36,164 nucleotides of DNA from positions 1 through 36,164 of the forward strand of contig JAFISE010000249.1 of assembly GCA_022560025.1 (NCBI GenBank), in the 5' to 3' direction. Origin of the DNA: Stagonosporopsis chrysanthemi (lineage: Eukaryota > Ascomycota > Dothideomycetes > Pleosporales > Didymellaceae). Shown piece by piece: positions 21,113-29,739 of this stretch. The position numbers and the translations under genes were made by a program. The notes beneath the pieces were generated by a model, which was not told the DNA's origin, searched no databases, and saw only the letters and a program-made list of their open reading frames with translations. Numbering within the stretch: position 1 is the stretch's first letter; each line of letters opens with the position of its first letter.

Positions 21113-22183
21113 TTGAACGAGCTCACAACCCCAACCGGAGCGGGTGCCCGAACGCCGCTGTTTATCAAAGGATTGCACAGAGTCCATAAATGTAGACAGA
21201 AGAACACAAAGCATGTTGCGACAGCAAGTCCTCTTTTAGCAGGCGCTGCACGGTCCCACCATATCTGTGAAGCCGGCCTGCACGGCCGACTGAAGCAACG
21301 TATTGTAGGTATAAATACTGTCGCTCCGTTCAAGGAGCATTTTAGCGATCTCGAGCTCTTTAGTCCGACAGTGCTGTATCAGCCTCAAGATGACCTGAAC
21401 ACCTTCCTGTCTCTGCTGCTGACCAATCGCCAACTCAACGCTGAGGTTTTGCAGAGCCTCTCTCGGCAAACAAGCCCTCTCACGTATTCTTTGGACACTA
21501 TCGTCCTCGATGATGTGCTTTTGCTACCGACCTGGCTCAGCGTACCTGTTCATCGTGCCAGTGTCGACATTGTGAACGTCATCTTTCGAATTGCAGGCAG
21601 CTTCAAGCGAGAGATGAGACACGACAAAGACGGTCCTTACGCGGTGTCACGGTTTGCGGGCTTTACTGTCGGCGATGGCGGCGGTCCCGCCATGAAGTAC
21701 CAATTATATGAGGTCCTGCGTCGATTCATAGACAATGGCGCAAGTGGCCAAAAGGTTAGCGACTTGGCATTTTCCAAGCACGTCACAGCCAGGTGCATAA
21801 ATGTCGATATTCTCACTCCAGAAGTGCCCGTGGAACAATTTTTCAGACCACTGAGTGGTCATAGAGTTACTGCTCGGGATAGAGCCGTGCAAGGAGGCGT
21901 CTTGCATCCACAATACTTGGCGGGATTCGTGGAAAATTCGTTACGTGGGCTTTTAGTGATCTATCACTACACATATTTCGAATATGGCAAACTATTACTT
22001 GAGCACGTGGACGAGATCGTGCTCTTTAAAAACAGAGTCGAGTTCAGGAGGTGGGATATCGCCCAGAGTCTCGAAAGGCTGACGGTAGAAGAGCGGTATG
22101 TCTCGAGAGAGCACCTGATTATGTATAAGGAAGAGGCCTGGCGGGCGAGAAGAGGAAGAGGTCTGAAGGTACTGGGAGACTAG
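21113..22183 (+). CDS. Uncharacterised fungal protein, 5' end unresolved
   Basis: A 356-codon open frame. From residue 75 on (DLELFSPTVLYQPQDDLNTF, LLLTNRQLNAEVLQSL, LPTWLSVPV, VNVIFRIAGSFKRE, VSRFAGFTVGDGGGP, INVDILTPEVP, LLLEHVDEIVLF, ERYVSREHL) it looks like a conserved, unnamed fungal family often annotated as hypothetical or F-box-like. The LLLTNRQLNAEVL block resembles the segment after the N-terminal helix in such proteins. The frame opens with TTG and has no in-frame ATG until about codon 166. The first 60-70 residues do not look like the family and the usual N-terminal Leu-Pro-x-Glu-x-Arg motif is absent. Either a short first exon is missed, or the 5' end has been lost and this is a fragment. 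No internal lesions. Confidence 0.5.
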   Translation: MNELTTPTGAGARTPLFIKGLHRVHKCRQKNTKHVATASPLLAGAARSHHICEAGLHGRLKQRIVGINTVAPFKEHFSDLELFSPTVLYQPQDDLNTFLSLLLTNRQLNAEVLQSLSRQTSPLTYSLDTIVLDDVLLLPTWLSVPVHRASVDIVNVIFRIAGSFKREMRHDKDGPYAVSRFAGFTVGDGGGPAMKYQLYEVLRRFIDNGASGQKVSDLAFSKHVTARCINVDILTPEVPVEQFFRPLSGHRVTARDRAVQGGVLHPQYLAGFVENSLRGLLVIYHYTYFEYGKLLLEHVDEIVLFKNRVEFRRWDIAQSLERLTVEERYVSREHLIMYKEEAWRARRGRGLKVLGD

Positions 22184-22835
22184 AATGTGGCGATGTGGTT
22201 TCTCAAGTATTGGGCATCCCATGCAGATCCACATGTCGACTGCTAAGTTGCTCTCGCGCTCAAGTGTTCTGTTTGCGGCGCAAGGTAGTGAGATCTAAAA
22301 TACATCTTTGCGACAATGCGCTAGCTAACAGAGAGCGTTGTTGACTTGGATTTCTGACCAATTGACTGGTTCGTAAGAAGAGCTCCGCAATACCTTGACA
22401 AGCTTCCTAGACCTATCACACGTTCGCTTTCCAATCAGCTTTCATCGTATTGCTTGTGGTTAATCGTTTCCTACGCGCTACCACATGCAATAGCATGATT
22501 GCAAGGCTACGTGGTGTTGATCAAAGCCACAGTCTGACTAGAGTTAGGGTTCTGCCTACCTCTTCCTTCCTGAGAACTGTTTTGAACCTGTCTCTCACGC
22601 CATAGCATTGACCAGACCCCCTCAGTATCGGAATTGAATCGGACCCGCGGTTTTTGAAGAACGGGTCGATACTGGAATCATTGCAGTCTTTCATATCAAA
22701 AGTGTAACTGCGATATCAATTTAAATAGATTCCTAAATATTTGTAGAGGATGATAGCTAGAAAAGAGGAGCTGATCGGGGCTGTCCTGTTTGCGAAGGAA
22801 AAGGTGGAGCTGGGCCGATCATGCTCGCTCACCTA
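22184..22835. other. Gene-free stretch upstream of the TIR element
   Basis: About 650 bp of mixed composition, becoming AT-rich after 22690. Nothing recognised beyond the presumed 3' flank of the preceding ORF. Confidence 0.5.
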
Positions 22836-22896
22836 CCGTGTCCGTGCGCGTGATGCGCGGATTCGCGTGATGCGCCGTTTTTACTAGTAAAAGTAG
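22836..22896 (+). repeat. Left terminal inverted repeat
   Basis: 61 bp. It contains CGCGTGATGCGC at 22847-22858 and again at 22864-22875, 17 bp apart, then TTTTTACTAGTAAAAG, itself a small palindrome. Confidence 0.9.
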
Positions 22897-23104
22897 CAAA
22901 ATTTAGCATCTTTAAAGCTAGATAACTCTTTATCTAGCTAAGAGACTTAGATACTTTATTAGAGTTACTATAGGTTAATTCTAAGTCTCTACAACTTTGT
23001 TATAGAAAATTTTCTAAAAATCCTAATATTAAAGGTACTTATTTTTTTAACTAGTAGACTAAGAAAATTTAAACTCTAGTAATAAACTTAAATATTAACA
23101 TTTA

Positions 23105-23298
23105 GTAAAGTAACTAGTATACTAGCTTTAAATTTAGTATTAGAGAATATTAAACTTCTTATCTAGTTCTTTAGATACACTATATTTTTTAAGAAATATA
23201 AGTACTTTTTAGAAAAAATATAGTGTATCTAAAGAACTAGATAAGAAGCTTAATATTCTCTAATACTAAATTTAAAGCTAGTATACTAGTTACTTTAC
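23105..23298. mobile_element. Nested palindromic MITE (194 bp)
   Basis: Arms 23103-23190 and 23213-23300 are inverted repeats of 88 bp with one mismatch (TTAAACTT against TTAAGCTT) around a 22-nt loop. The outermost bases are TA on each side (23103-23104, 23299-23300), consistent with a TA target duplication and a 194-bp foldback element inside the larger TIR element. It has no coding capacity. Confidence 0.7.
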
Positions 23299-23303
23299 TA
23301 CTT

Positions 23304-23790
23304 TTACTTAGGCTAGCGAATAGGTAGGGGTTAGGTAGGGGTCAAGGTAGCACGTGACAGTACCCAACCCCTACCCAACCCCTACCTGCGCTAAGTCAAT
23401 GCCAAGTGGGTAGGGGTTGGGTCGTCTCTACTTGGGGTCGGGGTAGGGTAGGGGTTGCACTGACGTTGTGGAAGATTTCATCCTGTGGCAAGAGGGCCAA
23501 TTATCACTGCCTATTATCACACACTGTGGTAGGCTCACCCTGACAGAGTTATTCCGTGGCAAGATAAGCCATTTATCACAACTTGAAATCACGTACCCTG
23601 GTGGGTACCCCTGACCCAACCCCGACCCAGGTCTGTGCGACCTAACCCCTACCCCTACCCACGCTAGAGGTACCCCTACCCAACCCCTACCCCTGGCCCA
23701 TGCGACCCCGACCCAACCACTACCCTGAGGTCTGTGCGACCCCGACCCAATCCCTACCCACTGCTGGGTACCCCAAACCCATTTGCCAGC
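23304..23790. repeat. Telomere-like G-rich then C-rich repeat region with G-quadruplex motifs
   Basis: The plus strand carries TAGGGG/TTGGG-type runs at the left and CCCCTACCC/CCCAACCCC runs at the right. A compact four-run motif, GGGG-TC-GGGG-TA-GGG-TA-GGGG, lies at 23434-23454 on the plus strand. A matching four-run motif is on the minus strand at 23673-23693. A TGGCAAGA..GCCA.TTATCAC block occurs twice (about 23485-23510 and 23558-23580). The units resemble but are not the canonical TTAGGG, and they are interspersed rather than a pure tandem array. Confidence 0.75.
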
Positions 23791-23851
23791 CTACTTTTAC
23801 TAGTAAAAACGGCGCATCACGCGAATCCGCGCATCACGCGCACAGACACGG
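23791..23851 (-). repeat. Right terminal inverted repeat
   Basis: Reverse complement of 22836-22896 with one C/T difference near the outer end (GTGTCT against GTGTCC). Confidence 0.9.
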
Positions 23852-24029
23852 TACCACTCTGGGCATAGTCGCGAAGAATTGTTGTTCGGCCCCGCACGTC
23901 TTCGCATTGGGGCGCAATTGTCCTTCCCAGCCACCTAGCGTACCTTGACCGGTCAAGTCCGCACCTGTACAGGCAACAATATCCACTTAATGTCATCTCC
24001 TCTCGCGCTCTATCACGACTTCATCAGCC

Positions 24030-26814
24030 ATGTCCTCTCAGATACATCCCTCAACCCAACTCACCAGGCGACAATCTGATACGCATCAGTTCCTGTCTGG
24101 ATTCATCACACGATGCGCGACTTTCCTCGCTTTAGCAGTTCGGAATTCCTACTCTTGGCATGCAGGCAGTATCTACCACCTTGCAGGCTTCCTGATCCCA
24201 AGGTGGCGCGGAACCCTGATGACATTACATTCCTTCTTTGTTCTTCTGTACATGTCTGGCAATCTTCGCATGATCAAGATTACCGTACTGGCAGTCCGGG
24301 GCTACCTTCCGTGGAACAAAGCAGTGTTTGAATGGCTTTGGGATGGCTCCGGAATCATGATATGGAGTGCCACCACGTGGGCAGTCTACAAATACGCCGC
24401 TTCTATCAGCATCATCTCACTACTGCTGATGCCCATTAAGGCTCTCATAGCTAGGCCTGGTTACTTTGTGCTTATTAGTATCTCTGCATGGGCTCTCACC
24501 ACCATGTATCCCGATATATGGGTTGATTCAGTCACGCGGTCCGTTCAGATGTATGACCGGATGGTCACGGCTTTGTTATACGATACTTTTTTCCCAGTTT
24601 TGGTGCGTATGAGTCATGTGTATGACGGTTTTTTGATCAAAAACTACAAAAGATTCACACGAAGGTCTGGAAAAACATTCCGGAACCAAAATTCGAACGA
24701 AGGGTTGGTGCAAGGGCTCGACAAGTACCCGTACGATGGGCTCGAAGGTCACCAGTTTCGCCTTTTGAAGGTCACACGCCCATGGTCCCTGTCGCAATTC
24801 GAGTGCACGATTCTGATCGTCGACCTGTTTGATACTGAATGTCCAGCATATACGGCCGTATCTTACGAGTGGGGACCTAATTCAGAAGTCAGGCCATGTA
24901 ATCTACGCATTGGGGACAAACAGCTTGCTGTGACCTGGAGTGCCTATAAAGTCGTTTGTGGACTAGCACCGGAGTCTGGAGATCACTACATCTGGTGCGA
25001 TTTTGTCTGTGAGTATACCCGCCACTCAAGTCTGAGCTGCAGGGTGCATCACCCTTGTCGAAGGTGGTTGGTTCTTCTATGCTTCTGTATCTAGTCCCTG
25101 GCTAACACGACTGTCTCTAGGTATTAACCAGGAAGACTTGACTGAGAGAGCTGCGCAGGTAAAACTAATGGGAAATATCTACTCGCGTGCCGCACAGGTG
25201 ACGGCATTCCTCGATACTGGCAGCCCGGTTGATCTTGATGTGTGCGACGTGGCATTCCATCACTTGCAGAAGATCAACAAATCGCTCCGCGAACCGCAAT
25301 GGGATATGACCCGCCAGTGGTTAAGATTCAGCAAGATCAACTCGAAAGATCATGGGTCGCTGGGTTGGCAGGCTCTTGCTAATCTATTCGAGCGCCAGTA
25401 CTGGAAAAGGGCATGGGTAGTCCAAGAGATAGTTCTGGCCAAACAACTCGTGGTGCTTCTCGGCGATGTCGAGTTTCATTGGGACGAACTTGTCCGTTTT
25501 GCTGAAGCCTTCGAAGACGGGAGAAACGATGGAAGTTTGGACATCAGCGGGACCCTTATGAGAGGGGTCGATATCCCTTTCGTACAGATCAATTTGCTTC
25601 TTCGGGTCTCGAAAATTAGGAACGCCTTCCGTCAGGGTAGGGGCCTAGACATTCGAACTGTGTTGTCGCATGGTCCTAACTATGATGCAACGGACCCCAG
25701 GGATAACATCTTTGCATTTCAAGGTCTTTGCTCCGGAGAAATCCCTTTATCTCTGCAGCCAGACTATCGTATTCGGCCCGTTGACCTATACATCAACGCA
25801 GTACGCGAGTTCATGAATGAAGATTTGTGGTGCTTGAATTTTGCAGGCATCGGATGGGGAATACGTTCGTTGGACTCCAAGCACTCGAGTATCTCAGACG
25901 AGGAGCTGCCGTCTTGGACACCAAATTGGGGACTTACTGTCCATAAAAACTATTTGGCGATGTTGCACAGTCCTGTACAACGTGCGGAACTGCGACCCTT
26001 CCTGCATGAGACAACTCGCACACTGTCGGTATCTTCAGCGACCTTTGACATCATAGTCGAGGTTACCAATTTCCCTCTGTTGCCTGGCCCTGAGTCTGGG
26101 TTCAAACACGGATCTTTCTCGGCTGACGTGTTGCCGATCATGGCCAGAGCAGGAAAAGAATTCAAAGAGGCCCTGGAAAGTTTTGTCCCCCCATTGTATC
26201 CAACAGGCATTGACCGCGACGATGCCTTGTGGCGACTAGTACTTGGGAATAAAGACCGAGATCGTGATGAGATAGAATATCTCAATGACAGCATAGCTCT
26301 CTGGATGGCTGTGGTAGAGCACGGGAGCCATATTTTAAGTTTTCTCAAGCCAGACAGAGAAACTGAAGTCGACAATGAAGACGTTAGCAAGCTCGTGGAA
26401 AATTTCAAGAAGGCTGTCGCTGCTTCCAACCGATTCAATAAAGCGAACAGCGAGCCTTCAAATCCGACGGTTTCTCAGGAATACATCGACAATATGTCTG
26501 CGTCTCAGCTGGAGACGTATTCCAAGACTGTGTATACTATCGTCTCCAAATTCTCCCACCAGCTGGGCCAACACTCCGTGGGGAGGAAAGTCGCTTTTAC
26601 ACAGAAAGGGCACATGATCCTGGCTCCGCCACTTGCTGTTACTGGCGACGAGGTACACTTCATTGCTTTCGGGGAGACACCGTTCGTCCTACGAACAACT
26701 AGCAGTAAAGAGCACAGTGGCAGGGAGTATTGCTTAGTTGGTGACTGCGAACTCTATAATTCCCAGGAAGAGCTTGATAATTTAAGCGATTTCCAAGAGA
26801 TTATACTAGTCTAG
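24030..26814 (+). CDS. HET-domain (heterokaryon incompatibility) protein with N-terminal membrane region
   Basis: Two exons, 24030-25008 and 25121-26814, joined over a 112-bp GT-AG intron (GTGAGT donor) that splits a Cys codon and rebuilds the HET motif WCDFVC-INQEDLTERAAQVKLM. The product is 890 aa. Residues 1-165 include about three hydrophobic helices (about 63-80, 107-140, 143-163). HET begins at about 274 with YTAVSYEWG and continues to IYSRAAQV, with the following W-RAWVVQEI block. The remaining 500 residues are the variable C-terminus, with SLQPDYRIRPVDLY, PSWTPNW and a late CLVGDCELY segment. HET domains trigger cell death on non-self recognition in fungi; the partner of this one is unknown. 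No lesion, good coding composition and a plausible ATG context (CAGCCATGTCC) make it likely functional. The membrane segments are unusual for the family. Confidence 0.9.
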
Positions 26815-26864
26815 AGGCTTATCGGTAAAGGTCATGTTTTATAAGACAAGGACAGAGGTAGGGA

Positions 26865-29452
26865 CTAGTAAATCCCCCACTTCACATCCTGCTGCTTGAT
26901 ATTGCCATTGCAGGACATGTCACCCTTGGCGCCAACTTTGCCGTCTCTGCCAGACTGCTCGACAGCGTTTCTGATGATGTCAATGACATCCTGTCCGCCC
27001 ACTCTGAAGTTCACATTGCCATTCGTCTTGGTAGCTTCTACGCCAAAGCTACATGAACTTGACTTGACGATCTCGCGCTAATTATGCCCAACGACCTCTG
27101 TGGTCCACTCGGTGATACCGTCGCCCTCGATGTTCTTGATAATCGCCAGACAGTCATCCACGTCTGGTGATGCACCACTGGTCTCATTCTCGAAAGTCGA
27201 GTCGCTGCAGTCGCCAATGCCGGGCGGGATATCGCAGAGGTAGTTGCTGCTCGACCCTTCTGACGATGTGTCCCAAGAATGGTATGCGCGCTCGGGACTG
27301 CACACCGGCAGGCGGATGTAGCCGGGTGTGGCAATGTCAACGTCCATGAGGGCTTCCATTGTGCCTTTGTCTCTGGGATCGGCTGTTGCGCCGCCCTTTT
27401 CCCGGCCGTTCTGGTTGAACGTGTTGACAGAGCCCTTGATCAAATCATCATTTGAGATGCCACTCCAAAGAGCGCCGTCGAGACTGTCGATACCTGGTGG
27501 TGCAGTGAATTTGGAATCTACACAAGTCGTCTGGCAAGGACTGTGGTCGTATACGGTACACTTGCAGGTCTTGGAGTCGCCCTTAGGGTAGACGAGGTAG
27601 TACCTTTTGTTGTCTACGCAAGCTCCTATGGCATCCATCATTTCGTCGTCAGGATACTTGTTCAGCGGCTTGTCTTCGTTGCAATCATAACCAGAGTCGA
27701 CCACGAAAATGTACGTCTTGAAAACACGCCAGAGGTTGGGTATCGCGAAACCGAAGAAGGATTTTCCAATATTTGGGTGCAGTTCCGTCGTGATGTTGGT
27801 CTTGTCCGGTTCAGTTTTAAATTTGCCATCGATAAGCTTTCCGCCCAACATGACACCCCAGAGGAGGTCAATGGAGCCGCTGGAGCCGTCAGAGAGGTCC
27901 TGCATTACATTTTCAGTGACGGCGGCCCATCCGTCGATTACTTGGTCTAAGTAGTTCGAGAAGGCGTCCTGCATTTCAGCAGTCCATTTAGGATCATCGC
28001 TAGACAGAAGATCCTTGGCAAGCGTGGTACTCTGGCCTATCAAGTTCATGGTCGTATCTTTTGCGTTGTCCAGGGGGGAAGAAGCAGCGTTCTCCAGGAA
28101 GTAGGGCAGCTTCTTGAGGAAAGTGTTGAAGAAGGGTCCCGTAGCTGTAAGTATTCCCATAGTGAGAAGATCGATCATAACCAAGAGCCAGGTGTTATCT
28201 TGCAGTTCCGGTAATGGCGCAAACTTGTTTTCCAAATCGTTCAAACTCATGCTAACAACCGAGGCTACGTTGAACAGAGTATTGTAGTAGTTCTGGTACA
28301 TCTGGTGAACTGTGGTCTTCCAGATGAGCTGAGCTGCTGGTCCGGACTCAGGACCATTCACGCCATAGGGACACTGCTTTGCCACTGCGCAGTTCAGACC
28401 AGTGACAGACTCGCAATCAGGCTCCGCACCTATGTGAAGAGTGCTGGAGACTGACTGCATGAAAGATACACCAATCCTGTCCATGTCTGTATCTTTCCAG
28501 ATCCTGAGGACATCTTCCCACGCCGCACTCGCGTTCAGGCCCTCCCAGCGCTGAGAAAGTGTGTAGTAGAGGTAGCTAGAGATGAATTTGCTTGTGCAGT
28601 CAAGGTCAGTCCAGTTGCCATGGCGGGAGTGGTCTGTCTTCGGGTCTTCACCACTCTTGACGCGTGCCTTGAACTCGGCCCAATCAGCAGCCGGCTCTGG
28701 AACGTCGTCGTATGTCTGCAGATCACTGGTCCAATCCGAGGTACCTTTCATGCCCCATGCAGTGTGCAAACTAGCACGGGTTTTCTTGGTGCTGGCACTC
28801 ATGTAGCTGACCCACTGGCTGTCGTCGTACACGAGGATATCACTGTTGCTGCTCGTGTCGACGAAGCTCGTAACAACGCGGCCTGCACGCTTACAATCGC
28901 TGCTGATATCTGGAATCTCGGCGTCGGCAATGTAACCAGCAGTACTGGTACATTTACCTGGAGTAGCATCTGAAGCTGCACGGCTACCAGTGTATAGGCA
29001 ATTTGGACCCCAGCAGCCGGACGTCGCCATGTTGTAAGACCGCCCGTAGCTGGTGATACGAATGATAATCTTCTCTCCAGGAACCCCAGCCTTTGTAACC
29101 ATTGCCAAAGACTGCTCAGTCTCTGTGAGGTTGACTTGGCTACGCAGACAGTTGCCCACATCGCATCCCTCTTGAGACCATGCGTTGTTAGTGTCCCACT
29201 GACCGTGGAGGTCGTATGTCATGTAGACAATATAGTCAACTACCTTTGAGATTTCTTTGGTAGAACTGTCGAGGTACCAATACGAAGAAGGCGCAGCGAT
29301 TGACACAGTCTTTGAGCGACCCAACAAGTTCCTCAAGACTACCAGGAATGCCAAATAGTTAGCACCATCATCTTTGCTGGCTGCAGGAATGCCTGGAATA
29401 TCGGGAGCGCCGGGATGTTCCAAATCAATGTCGGCACCGTCAAGCACGTGAT
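26865..29452 (-). pseudogene. GH18 chitinase gene (subgroup C-like), 5'-truncated by an LTR and with a nonsense codon
   Basis: The minus-strand frame is open for 790 codons (29452 to a TAG at 27078-27080), then continues in the same frame for 70 codons with conserved sequence (SSCSFGVEATKTNGNVNF, VIDIIRNAVE, KVGAKGDMSCNG) to a natural end VKWGIY at 26865. The internal TAG could be CAG with one C-to-T change. The catalytic signature survives as LDGADIDLEHPGAPDIPGIP: Asp-x-x-Asp-x-Asp-x-Glu with Glu at 29418-29420, though the usual Trp and Tyr around it are Leu and His. Substrate-barrel segments follow (YIVYMTYDLHGQWD, GEKIIIRITSYGRSYN). The signal peptide, carbohydrate-binding modules and first half of the barrel are missing: sequence stops exactly where the LTR at 29453 begins. 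Such enzymes act on chitin outside the cell. As it stands the gene cannot make a complete barrel. The missing part may lie right of the window. Confidence 0.88.
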
Positions 29453-29739
29453 TGTTGACAGATCTAAAGTTCTAGTGCTCTAGTCTTAAAGATTGTTCTA
29501 CTTTGCCTACTATACAGTTTTAATATACTTGTTGTACTCTCTGCATTTTTTTAGAAGAAGGCTTAAGAGCTCTAACTAGCTATTGTATATTATACTCTAG
29601 TCTTCTTCTATTCTTTTTACTGTCAGAACCTAGCCTAAGCTGCTAAGCTAAACAAGCACTAAAAAGGTCAACAGTACTTACAGACTGTAAGTACAGGCTT
29701 AGAACAGTACTATATTGTTAGCCTAGCTAGGGCCTAACA
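29453..29739. mobile_element. 287-bp LTR of a different retrotransposon, inserted in the chitinase gene
   Basis: It begins TGTTGACAG exactly at the end of chitinase coding sequence and ends GGGCCTAACA, so the ends are TGTT...AACA as in LTRs. It contains an 8-bp inverted repeat GTACTTAC/GTAAGTAC. The left flank is GTGAT; the right flank (TTTAC) does not match, so this is the left LTR of an element continuing to the right rather than a solo LTR. The partner LTR was not found in the window. The family is unrelated to the 157-bp LTRs. Confidence 0.6.

Larger units (their letters stand above)
22836..23851. mobile_element. Non-autonomous TIR element (1,016 bp) with TA target duplication
   Basis: 61-bp terminal inverted repeats (22836-22896 and 23791-23851; one mismatch seen) begin CCGTGTCCGTGCGCGTGATG and end ...ACTAGTAAAAGTAG. 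A TA dinucleotide lies directly outside each end (22834-22835, 23852-23853), as for Tc1/mariner/pogo elements. No transposase is inside. The interior has two halves. 22897-23300 is AT-rich and hairpin-rich (for example AGCTAGATAA/TTATCTAGCT at about 22917-22941), including a nested palindrome. 23301-23790 carries telomere-like G-rich/C-rich repeats. The TIRs each hold two 12-bp copies of CGCGTGATGCGC, possible transposase sites. It lies about 180 bp upstream of the HET gene. Confidence 0.85.

Noticed and set aside
23304..23790. A true telomere or chromosome end
   Set aside because: Repeats are interspersed, not pure TTAGGG, flanked by TIRs and with ordinary genes on both sides.
22836..23851. 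CRISPR-like or prokaryotic repeat array
   Set aside because: The gene content and introns are fungal; repeat spacing is irregular and no spacers are present.
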